Assembly (NCBI GenBank): GCA_963836005.1
Contig: CAWIHS010000004.1
Span: 62,001 to 126,000 of the forward strand
Direction of reading: 5' to 3'
Origin: CAWIHS01 sp963836005
GTDB lineage: Bacteria; Pseudomonadota; Gammaproteobacteria; GRL18
Length of the DNA stretch: 64,000 bases
Below are positions 23,316 through 31,151 of this stretch, in pieces. A program made the translations under genes and the position numbers. Under the pieces are notes generated by a model. The model had not been told where the DNA came from. It saw only the letters and a program-made list of their open reading frames with translations, and searched no databases. Positions within the stretch are counted from its first letter, which is position 1. Every line of letters starts with the position of its first letter.

Positions 23316-24404
23316 ATGGCATTTCGTTCCGAAGAATCCTTTTCTCATAGTCAGGCCGAAAAAATTGGTGTCTTGCTGGTAAATTTAGGTTCACCTGAAA
23401 CACCGGATACTGCTTCTATACGTCGATTTTTAAAAGAATTTCTCTCCGACCATCGAGTGGTAGAGATACCGCGTGCGGTCTGGAAAATGATCCTGTATGG
23501 TTTTATCCTGCCTTTTCGACCTGCCAAACTGGTGCCTCTATATCAATCTATCTGGACTGATGAAGGCTCACCGCTGCTGGCATTCTCCAGGCAGCAGACA
23601 GAAAAACTGATTGAATATTTTTCCGCTCAGGATCAGGAGCATATAAGTGTTACTTTGGCCATGCGCTATGGCAAACCTGATATAAAAACCGCGCTGGAAA
23701 AGCTGGCGGCTGACAATGCCCGAAAAATACTGGTTTTTCCTCTGTATGCTCAATATTCTGCAACTACCACCGCCTCTATCTTTGACGCTGTTAGCAAAGA
23801 ATTACACCACTGGCGCTGGATACCTGAACTGCGATTTATTAATAGTTATCATGATCATGGAGCCTATATACAGGCTTTGGCTGATTCATTACGCGAGCAC
23901 TGGAAATCTCATCCGCAGGCTCAAAAACTGGTCATGTCATTTCATGGTATTCCAAAGGCCAATCATCTAAAGGGTGATCCTTATTATTGTCAATGCCACA
24001 AAACAGCACGTCTGTTAGCTGAAACTTTAGGTTTACAGGAAAATGAGTGGCTGCTGACTTTTCAGTCCCGTTTTGGCAAGGCCGAATGGCTGCAGCCTTA
24101 TACCAGCCAAACCCTTGAACAATTAGCCGGCGAAGGTATTGCATCAGTAGATGTCATCTGCCCTGGATTTGCCACTGATTGCCTGGAAACCCTGGAAGAA
24201 ATAGCGGTTGAAAATCGTGATGTCTTTCTTCAGGCCGGAGGCAAAGAATATCAGTATATTCCTGCCCTGAATGACAATGTTGGGCACATTAAGGCGCTGG
24301 CCAGTATTATTGATAGGCACCTTCAAGGCTGGAATGCTGCCCGGTCTGCAGATGAGTTAAAAATAAGAGCACAACAGGCTAGTAGCCTGGGTGCCGAAAA
24401 GTGA
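23316..24404 (+). CDS. hemH: ferrochelatase
   Basis: 362 residues, typical for proteobacterial HemH. It inserts ferrous iron into protoporphyrin IX, the last step of haem synthesis, at the inner face of the membrane. GVLLVNLGSPETP marks the N-terminus, SFHGIPKAN holds the metal-binding His, and CPGFATDCLETLEEI holds the partner Glu. The C-terminus is slightly extended and hydrophilic. It follows the thioredoxin gene closely and may share its transcript. Haem supply serves the NorCB cytochromes encoded in this window. Confidence 0.96.
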   Translation: MAFRSEESFSHSQAEKIGVLLVNLGSPETPDTASIRRFLKEFLSDHRVVEIPRAVWKMILYGFILPFRPAKLVPLYQSIWTDEGSPLLAFSRQQTEKLIEYFSAQDQEHISVTLAMRYGKPDIKTALEKLAADNARKILVFPLYAQYSATTTASIFDAVSKELHHWRWIPELRFINSYHDHGAYIQALADSLREHWKSHPQAQKLVMSFHGIPKANHLKGDPYYCQCHKTARLLAETLGLQENEWLLTFQSRFGKAEWLQPYTSQTLEQLAGEGIASVDVICPGFATDCLETLEEIAVENRDVFLQAGGKEYQYIPALNDNVGHIKALASIIDRHLQGWNAARSADELKIRAQQASSLGAEK

Positions 24405-24501
24405 TAATTACTTTCCGGGTTTAGACTCCTTATTGCCTTTTATTCACGTCTCCCGTCGCCATTCACCGGCTGGGGATGCATATAAACTTCAGCACATAAA
24501 T

Positions 24502-24855
24502 TTATCCATGATGATGATCGTGGGGTTTATCTGCTTCATGTTTAAGCCTGCCCTGTAATAATTGTTCAATAGCTTTATCCACATCTGTTTCGCTGGTAAC
24601 CAGAGCCTGGATACCTTTATTTTCAAGTCTGTTGATAAGCCCCGGTCCCATTCCTGCGGTTATTAATATATTAATGTCATCCAGTGGATGGGGCAGTTGA
24701 AGTGAACTGTTATGGAATGCTTGTTCCATAGGCAATTCCAGCAGTTCTCTGTTAACGATCTGATTGTTTTCCAGGTTTATGATCCAGAATTTTCTGCATT
24801 TACCTGCGTGGCCGGTGATGGTTTTTCTGTTTTGACTGGATATTGCAATTTTCAT
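24502..24855 (-). CDS. NifX/NifB-C-terminal-like dinitrogenase cofactor-type protein with His tail
   Basis: 117 residues of the dinitrogenase iron-molybdenum cofactor domain (PF02579): MKIAISSQNRKTITGHAGKC at the start, the glycine-rich ITAGMGPGLINRLENKGI in the middle, ending in a metal-binding tail rich in His (HDHHHG). GGAGG stands five bases before the ATG, a strong ribosome site. Members without nitrogen-fixation genes are common and are thought to bind iron-sulfur or molybdenum clusters; no nif gene is in this window. It is divergent from the rhodanese gene, with 249 bp between them. Confidence 0.85.
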   Translation of the reverse strand: MKIAISSQNRKTITGHAGKCRKFWIINLENNQIVNRELLELPMEQAFHNSSLQLPHPLDDINILITAGMGPGLINRLENKGIQALVTSETDVDKAIEQLLQGRLKHEADKPHDHHHG

Positions 24856-24986
24856 TGAGGCCTCCGAAAATGAACTGTTTTGAAATGTTTTATGGCTATA
24901 GCTTACAGGAATTTCGTTTAATGACAGTAAGAAATGTCACATAAAATTACCCTTGCTTAAAAACATACATAAATTTAAAAAAGCTG

Positions 24987-25012
24987 GTAACTATACAGCG
25001 TATCTATATGTT
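24987..25012. repeat. solo left end of the GTAACT-ended MITE
   Basis: GTAACTATACAGCGTATCTA matches the terminal inverted repeat of the elements at 6603 and 8198. It lies in the promoter region of the rhodanese gene. No second end was found nearby. Confidence 0.5.
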
Positions 25013-25104
25013 CATGCATCTCAGGCGCACGATAACTTACAATAATAGTTGACTGATTTAGTGAGATAAATTAGATTATTACTATTTAAAGCAGGAAAGA
25101 TCAA

Positions 25105-25422
25105 ATGCACGAATACAGCGCTCAACAACTCTATGATTATTTACAGACGGATGAAAAACCCTTACTTCTCGATGTACGTGAACCATGGGAATATGAGGTT
25201 TGCCATATTCAGGGTTCCAAACTGATACCCATGCAAACGATTCCGGCAAAGATTTCGCAACTGGATCCAGATCAGGAAACTGTGGTGATTTGTCATCATG
25301 GCGTTCGCAGCCGCATGGTTGGACGTTTTCTCCAACAGGCCGGATTCAAAAATGTGATCAATCTTGCTGGCGGAGTTAAATCCTGGGCGGAGCAGGTTGA
25401 TACGAACATGCCTGTTTACTAA
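25105..25422 (+). CDS. single-domain rhodanese-like protein
   Basis: 105 residues, one rhodanese domain. The catalytic loop is CHHGVRS with Cys63 as the likely persulfide carrier; LLLDVREPWEYEVCHI and LAGGVKSWAEQV are family hallmarks. There is no signal peptide, so it is cytoplasmic. AGGAAAG before the ATG is a good ribosome site. In a sulfur-oxidiser it could relay sulfane sulfur, but many bacteria have such GlpE-type proteins. It is followed 43 bp later by the DUF255 gene on the same strand. Confidence 0.92.
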   Translation: MHEYSAQQLYDYLQTDEKPLLLDVREPWEYEVCHIQGSKLIPMQTIPAKISQLDPDQETVVICHHGVRSRMVGRFLQQAGFKNVINLAGGVKSWAEQVDTNMPVY

Positions 25423-25465
25423 GTTTCAGCAAGTTGAGTCCCCCCCTTAAATTTGAGATAGTGAA

Positions 25466-27556
25466 ATGAGCCTGCAATTTACTAATGCCTTAATCGATGA
25501 AACCAGTCCCTATCTGCTGCAGCACGCGCATAACCCTGTTAATTGGTATCCCTGGGGCGATCGTGCATTAGCAGTGGCCAAAGAACAACAAAAACCTCTT
25601 TTATTGTCAATTGGCTATTCAGCTTGTCACTGGTGTCATGTGATGGCACATGAATCCTTTGAAAACGAAACCATCGCCGGATTGATGAATGAATATTTTA
25701 TTAATATTAAGGTTGATCGGGAAGAACGCCCTGATCTGGATAAAATATATCAACAGGCCTACCAATTGATGATGCAGCGTCCAGGAGGCTGGCCGTTAAA
25801 CATGTTTTTGCATCACGACGATCAGATGCCTTTCTATGCAGGCACGTATTTCCCGCCGGAACCCCGTTATGGCATGCCTTCCTTTAGTCAGATTTTGCAG
25901 CAGCTGCATACTGCTTACCAGTCGCAACAGGATAAAATAGTGCAATCCCGGCAGTCTTTGGCCAGGGTTATCGAAGAAGTTGAGACACCTGTCATTGAAT
26001 CCAGGGGCAGGCTTGATGCTGAGCCATTGAATACTCTTCGCGCAGAGCTGGAAGGCACCTTTGACAGTGTTCACGGCGGCTTTGGTAAAGCCCCTAAATT
26101 TCCTCACCTGTCCAGTATTGAATGTCTCATGCATCATTACCTGATGTCCCGGGAGCAGGGACAGCCCGATAACAGAGGGCTTGAAATAGTACATTTATCA
26201 TTACAGAAAATGGCTCTGGGAGGACTCTTTGATCACCTGGGCGGTGGATTCTGTCGATACTCAGTTGACGATTACTGGATGATCCCGCATTTTGAAAAAA
26301 TGCTCTATGACAATGGACCGTTTCTAGGCATTTTAAGTGAAGCCTGGCAGCTTTTCCAGGACAGTGAAAAGCTTGAAAAAGCACCAATTTTTAAACGTAC
26401 AGCCCTGCAGACAGCGGATTGGGCAATACGTGAAATGCAGTCCCCGGAAGGCGGGTTTTATTCAACACTGGATGCAGATTCAGAAGCAGAAGAAGGAAAG
26501 TTCTATACCTGGACACCGGCAGAGATTGAAGCACTCCTGGATAATGAACTGACTTATTCGTTGTTTGCGACCCATTACGGTCTGGATCGGGAGAGTAATT
26601 TTGAAGGCCGCTGGCATCTGCATGTTTATCAGGATCGAGAGGACCTGAGTCAGCAATTTAACCTGCCGCTGGAAGAGGTGGATAAGCATCTGCAACAGGC
26701 TTGCACAGCCTTATTCAATCTGCGTGAAGCCCGAATTCACCCTGCCAGGGATGAAAAAATCTTAACCTCATGGAATGCGCTGATGATCAAAGGCCTGGCT
26801 TTAGCCGGGCGAATTTTTCAGCGCCCGGACTATATTCAGGCAGCCGCAGAAGCCCTGGACTTTATTTTTAATACGCTCTGGGTGGACGGGAGGTTACTGG
26901 CTACGTACAAAGATGGTAAAGCACATCTAAGCGCCTACCTGGATGATTATGCCTTTTTACTGGATGCCATTATACACCTTCTGCAGGCACGCTGGCGTGA
27001 TCAGGATATGGCATTTGCCATTGAACTGGCAGAAGTACTCTTAAAAGAGTTTGAAGACAAACAGGCGGGTGGTTTTTATTTTACTGCGCATGATCATGAA
27101 GTTTTAATATCCCGTTCAAAATCCTATGCGGATGAGTCCGTACCTGCTGGTAATGCTGCTGCGGCGCGCTCACTGGGCCGCCTGGGGCATATCCTGGGAG
27201 AATCGCGTTATCTGGAATCTGCAGAAAAATGCCTGCAATCTGCCTGGCCATTGTTACAGCAGATGCCGGTCGGACACGCGTCCATGCTGCTGGCCCTTGA
27301 AGATTATCTTTTTCCGCCACAAACCATTATTTTACGTGGAAAATCAGATGAGATGCGTAGCTGGCAGGCAGTTTGTCAGCATGACTATTCCACTCAGCGT
27401 CTGTGTTTTGCAATACCCGATAGCGCCCGGGCATTACCCGGGGTACTGGCTGAGAGAAAACCCATGGAAACCGTTGTTGCCTATCTCTGTAAAGGTTATC
27501 AATGCAGCGTTCCGGTAACATCGGTGGAAGATTTGACCACAGAATTGCTGGCTTAA
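25466..27556 (+). CDS. DUF255 thioredoxin-like / six-hairpin protein (YyaL/SPATA20 family)
   Basis: 696 residues. The N-terminal thioredoxin-like domain (about 1-165) contains SACHWCHVMAHESFE with the CxxC pair Cys54/Cys57. The remainder is an (alpha/alpha)6-barrel region like those of N-acylglucosamine epimerases and glycosidases (LSAYLDDYAFLLDAI, DESVPAGNAAAARSLG). The family is widespread but its reaction is not firmly known. No signal peptide is present. It is likely co-transcribed with the rhodanese gene and is convergent with cbbR (31 bp between stops). Confidence 0.9.
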   Translation: MSLQFTNALIDETSPYLLQHAHNPVNWYPWGDRALAVAKEQQKPLLLSIGYSACHWCHVMAHESFENETIAGLMNEYFINIKVDREERPDLDKIYQQAYQLMMQRPGGWPLNMFLHHDDQMPFYAGTYFPPEPRYGMPSFSQILQQLHTAYQSQQDKIVQSRQSLARVIEEVETPVIESRGRLDAEPLNTLRAELEGTFDSVHGGFGKAPKFPHLSSIECLMHHYLMSREQGQPDNRGLEIVHLSLQKMALGGLFDHLGGGFCRYSVDDYWMIPHFEKMLYDNGPFLGILSEAWQLFQDSEKLEKAPIFKRTALQTADWAIREMQSPEGGFYSTLDADSEAEEGKFYTWTPAEIEALLDNELTYSLFATHYGLDRESNFEGRWHLHVYQDREDLSQQFNLPLEEVDKHLQQACTALFNLREARIHPARDEKILTSWNALMIKGLALAGRIFQRPDYIQAAAEALDFIFNTLWVDGRLLATYKDGKAHLSAYLDDYAFLLDAIIHLLQARWRDQDMAFAIELAEVLLKEFEDKQAGGFYFTAHDHEVLISRSKSYADESVPAGNAAAARSLGRLGHILGESRYLESAEKCLQSAWPLLQQMPVGHASMLLALEDYLFPPQTIILRGKSDEMRSWQAVCQHDYSTQRLCFAIPDSARALPGVLAERKPMETVVAYLCKGYQCSVPVTSVEDLTTELLA

Positions 27557-27587
27557 GAATATCGGCAAGCTGTTAACGGTTGCTGCG

Positions 27588-28508
27588 TTATAAGGGGGAT
27601 ACATTAAAGTTATTCATCACCTGACCGGCCTCTTTTATGATGTAATCTTTAAATTCTGTGGCTATAGGTGATAGTCTTTTAGCTTCTTTTTTAACTATAT
27701 ACCAGTGGCGATAAATGGGGAAACCATCAACATTGATAATGGTCAGGGTTCTTGCTTTCAGCTCCAGCTCCAGTGTATGCATAGAGACAATGGCCAGTCC
27801 CAGCCCTTCTTCAGCGGCATGTTTTATCGCTCTATTATTACTCATATCCATTTTGGTTTTGAAGTCGAGACCATTTTCGGTAAAAAATCTTTCTGCCGCA
27901 TGGCGAGTTCCTGAACCCTGTTCACGAACCACGAACGACTGCTGTTCCAATTCCTTTAACGACACACTGCTTTTCGCTGCCAGTTCGTGATAAGGGTGGG
28001 AAACAACCACCAGGGGGTTTTCCAGAAAAGGCGAGGCTGTGAGGTTATGACCACTGGGCGGGCGGCCCATAATGACCAGGTCACATTCATTTTTATCCAG
28101 CATTTCCAGCAGAGAACTACGGTTAGTCACTTCCAGGCTGATACTGATTTTGGGATAGAGTTTGGCAAATCCCGCCAGTAAACGGATCACAAAATGATTG
28201 GCTGTGCTGACTACGGCAATGTTCAGATGACCTTGCTGAAGGGATTTAAGCTGAACAATTGTTTCTTCCAGATCACGCAATTGCTGCATGGTGCTGCGGG
28301 AATAGTTGTACATTTCTATCCCCGCATCGGTTAAGAAGAGCTTTTTCCCTAACTTCTCAATCAGCGGAGTACTGGCCTGTTCTTCCAGTTGTTTCATTTG
28401 CATAGAAACGGCAGGCTGTGAAAGGTGCAGCTCTTTTGCTGCTGCGGTGTAATTTAATTGTCTGGCTACGGCTTCAAAAACTTTTAATTGACGGAAAGTA
28501 AGATTCAT
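27588..28508 (-). CDS. cbbR: LysR-type regulator CbbR of the RuBisCO operon
   Basis: 306 residues. The winged helix-turn-helix (about 5-62: FRQLKVFEAVARQLNYTAAA, LHLSQPAVSMQMKQLEE) is typical of CbbR, and the effector domain follows (ELDLKV-like region, VVSHPYHELA, FVVREQGSGTRHAAERFF). CbbR activates Calvin-cycle genes in response to metabolites such as RuBP or NADPH. Divergent placement, 196 bp from cbbM, is the classic arrangement, and a perfect palindrome at 28549-28570 lies between them. The name rests on both sequence and context. Confidence 0.92.
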   Translation of the reverse strand: MNLTFRQLKVFEAVARQLNYTAAAKELHLSQPAVSMQMKQLEEQASTPLIEKLGKKLFLTDAGIEMYNYSRSTMQQLRDLEETIVQLKSLQQGHLNIAVVSTANHFVIRLLAGFAKLYPKISISLEVTNRSSLLEMLDKNECDLVIMGRPPSGHNLTASPFLENPLVVVSHPYHELAAKSSVSLKELEQQSFVVREQGSGTRHAAERFFTENGLDFKTKMDMSNNRAIKHAAEEGLGLAIVSMHTLELELKARTLTIINVDGFPIYRHWYIVKKEAKRLSPIATEFKDYIIKEAGQVMNNFNVSPL

Positions 28509-28548
28509 AGAGAGGATTTATAAGTGATTAATTTCATAGAGTTATTAT

Positions 28549-28637
28549 ATCATAAGTAAAAACTTATGATGAATATTAAAAAATAAAGTTTTACTTTATG
28601 TTATTAATAACTTATATTCTTCCTCACAGTTTGTGAG
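28549..28637. promoter_or_regulatory. cbbR-cbbM intergenic operator and promoter region
   Basis: ATCATAAGT-AAAA-ACTTATGAT (28549-28570) is a perfect 9-bp dyad containing T-N11-A-like LysR spacing. A second perfect palindrome, GTTATTAATAAC (28600-28611), lies in the spacer of a plausible promoter: TTTACT near 28590 and TATATT at 28614-28619. A hairpin CCTCACA-GTT-TGTGAGG follows (28622-28638) in the leader. CbbR binding is inferred from position. Confidence 0.55.
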
Positions 28638-28704
28638 GGTATTAGCTCATCACAATAATGAATGACTAACCTGTTACTTTTATTTAAAAGAAGGAAACGA
28701 AATT

Positions 28705-30090
28705 ATGGCTCTCGACCAAACGAATCGTTACTCCGATTTAAGCCTTAAAGAAGAAGACTTAATTGCCAACGGTAAACACATCCTGGTTGCTTATACCATG
28801 AACCCGGCAGAAGGATATGGTTATCTGTCAACTGCGGCTCACTTTGCTGCAGAATCTTCTACAGGGACCAATGTAGAAGTATCAACAACTGATGACTTTA
28901 CCAAAGGTGTTGATGCATTAGTCTATGAAATCGACGAAGCCAAAGGCATCATGAAAATTGCCTATCCAAACGAGTTGTTTGACCGCAATATAACAGATGG
29001 CCGGGCAATGATCGTTTCTTTCCTCACTCTGGCGATTGGAAATAACCAGGGTATGGGTGATGTTGCCAATGCACAGATGCAGGATTTCTATGTTCCACCT
29101 CGTATGCTGCAGTTGTTTGATGGCCCAGCCAAGGATATTTCAGACATGTGGCGTATACTAGGACGTCCTATTGAAAATGGTGGTTACATTGCTGGTACCA
29201 TTATCAAGCCTAAATTAGGTCTGCGACCTGAGCCTTTTGCAGCAGCAGCCTACCAGTTCTGGCTGGGAGGTGATTTCATCAAGAACGACGAACCTCAGGG
29301 TAACCAGGTTTTCTGTCCCATGAAGAAAGTTCTGCCCCTGGTTTACGATTCCATGAAACGTGCCCAGGACGAAACAGGTGAAGCGAAACTGTTTTCTGCT
29401 AATATCACCGCGGATGACCATCACGAAATGTGCGCACGTGCAGACTTCGTACTGGAAACTTTTGGAGCAGATGCTGACAAGGTTGCATTTCTGGTTGACG
29501 GTTATGTAGGTGGTCCTGGTATGGTAACCACCGCTCGCCGTAATTATCCTGGTCAATACCTGCATTACCATCGTGCAGGTCATGGTGCAATTACCTCTCC
29601 TTCATCTAAACGTGGCTACACTGCTTTTGTTCTGGCTAAAATGTCTCGACTGATGGGTGCCTCTGGTATCCACGTAGGTACTATGGGTTACGGTAAAATG
29701 GAAGGTGATGCTACTGATAAGATCATTGCCTACATGATTGAGCGTGATAGCTGTAAAGGTCCTTTCTACCATCAGGAATGGTTTGGAATGAAACCTACGA
29801 CACCCATTATCTCTGGCGGTATGAATGCGCTGCGCCTTCCTGGCTTCTTCGAGAATCTGGGTCACGGTAACGTAATTAATACCTCTGGCGGCGGCTCATA
29901 CGGACACATCGACAGTCCTGCGGCTGGTGCAATTTCTCTGCGTCAGGCTTATGAATGCTGGAAGGAAGGAGCTGATCCTATTGAATACGCGAAAGAGCAC
30001 AAAGAATTTGCCCGTGCTTTTGAGTCATTCCCTGGTGACGCTGATCAAATCTTCCCTGGCTGGAGAGACAAATTAGGCGTTCACAAGTAA
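28705..30090 (+). CDS. cbbM: RuBisCO form II large subunit
   Basis: 461 residues, the length of form II enzymes. It carboxylates ribulose 1,5-bisphosphate in the Calvin cycle. The active-site lysine lies in GTIIKPKLG (Lys168), and the carbamylated Lys193 with metal ligands Asp195 and Glu196 in GGDFIKNDEP. HYHRAGHGA, GYGKMEGD and SGGGSYGHIDSPAAGA complete the phosphate-binding loops. AGAAGGA before the ATG is a strong ribosome site. Codon use is tidy, as expected of a highly expressed gene. No small subunit or carboxysome gene is present; a strong terminator follows, before cbbQ. Confidence 0.98.
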   Translation: MALDQTNRYSDLSLKEEDLIANGKHILVAYTMNPAEGYGYLSTAAHFAAESSTGTNVEVSTTDDFTKGVDALVYEIDEAKGIMKIAYPNELFDRNITDGRAMIVSFLTLAIGNNQGMGDVANAQMQDFYVPPRMLQLFDGPAKDISDMWRILGRPIENGGYIAGTIIKPKLGLRPEPFAAAAYQFWLGGDFIKNDEPQGNQVFCPMKKVLPLVYDSMKRAQDETGEAKLFSANITADDHHEMCARADFVLETFGADADKVAFLVDGYVGGPGMVTTARRNYPGQYLHYHRAGHGAITSPSSKRGYTAFVLAKMSRLMGASGIHVGTMGYGKMEGDATDKIIAYMIERDSCKGPFYHQEWFGMKPTTPIISGGMNALRLPGFFENLGHGNVINTSGGGSYGHIDSPAAGAISLRQAYECWKEGADPIEYAKEHKEFARAFESFPGDADQIFPGWRDKLGVHK

Positions 30091-30117
30091 GTATTTGTTT
30101 GCTGAACACTTAACTGA

Positions 30118-30150
30118 CAAAGCCTCTGTTTTCAGGGGCTTTGTTGCTTT
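30118..30150 (+). terminator. terminator after cbbM
   Basis: CAAAGCCTCTG (30118-30128) pairs with CAGGGGCTTTG (30133-30143) around TTTT: 11 bp with one T-G pair, followed by TTGCTTT. It probably reduces read-through from cbbM into cbbQO. Confidence 0.75.
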
Positions 30151-30307
30151 GAGATAGACTAAACCTTAACAGCCGCTGAAACATGCTTAAATTGCAGCGT
30201 TATTTCACCATAGTTCAAATTTTTATACGCGCTAAAAATAGCTTTTGAGTCATGTAGAAATAACCACTGCCGACTATTTTCAGTAAAATCGATGACAGGA
30301 AACTACA

Positions 30308-31117
30308 ATGAGTGATCAAGGTATAGAACAGTATAGGATAACCAAAGAGCCATACTACGAATCTCAGGAAGATGAAGTGGCCTTATATGAAGCTGCTTAT
30401 GGTGCACGCTTGCCCGTCATGATCAAGGGCCCCACTGGATGCGGTAAATCCCGGTTTGTAGAACATATGGCCTGGAAATTGAATAAGCCTCTTATTACTG
30501 TTGCCTGTAATGAAGATATGACTGCTTCAGATCTGGTGGGACGCTTCCTGCTGGATACCAATGGCACTCGCTGGGTCGATGGTCCGTTGACGATTGCGGC
30601 TCGAATGGGTGCAATCTGTTATCTTGATGAGATCGTCGAGGCCCGCCAGGATACCACGGTCGTTATTCATCCATTAACAGACCATCGGCGTAATCTGCCG
30701 CTGGATAAAAAAGGCGAGTTGATTGAGGCTCATCCTGATTTCCAGTTGGTGATTTCCTATAACCCGGGTTATCAGAGTTTAATGAAAGATCTCAAACAAT
30801 CGACCAAACAACGATTTACTGCCCTGGAATTCGACTATCCTGTCGCCGGGGTCGAAGCCGGTATCGTTGCTAAAGAAGGCTGTATCGCTGAGGAAGTAGC
30901 AGCCAGGCTGGTGAAAATTGCTCACACTGCCCGTAATCTTAAGGGGCATGGTCTGGATGAAGGTATTTCTACCCGGCTGCTGGTTTATGCTGCGAATCTT
31001 ATGAACAAAGGCATTGAAGCCAAATCAGCCTGTCGTATGGCGCTGGTACGCCCGATTACGGATGATGTCGATATTCGTGATACGCTGGATCATGCTGTTG
31101 ATAGTGTTTTTGCTTAA
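30308..31117 (+). CDS. cbbQ: RuBisCO activase AAA+ subunit
   Basis: 269 residues of the MoxR-type AAA+ family. Walker A is GPTGCGKS (41-48), Walker B is CYLDEI (about 104-109), and sensor and arginine-finger regions follow (ISYNPGYQ, STKQRF). CbbQ hexamers with CbbO remodel inhibited RuBisCO and release tight-binding sugar phosphates. NorQ is a near paralogue, but placement directly behind cbbM supports CbbQ. CAGGAAA precedes the ATG. cbbO follows after 34 bp. Confidence 0.95.
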   Translation: MSDQGIEQYRITKEPYYESQEDEVALYEAAYGARLPVMIKGPTGCGKSRFVEHMAWKLNKPLITVACNEDMTASDLVGRFLLDTNGTRWVDGPLTIAARMGAICYLDEIVEARQDTTVVIHPLTDHRRNLPLDKKGELIEAHPDFQLVISYNPGYQSLMKDLKQSTKQRFTALEFDYPVAGVEAGIVAKEGCIAEEVAARLVKIAHTARNLKGHGLDEGISTRLLVYAANLMNKGIEAKSACRMALVRPITDDVDIRDTLDHAVDSVFA

Positions 31118-31151
31118 ATGGTAAAGCAGCTTACTGGCCAACCCTTCCTGG

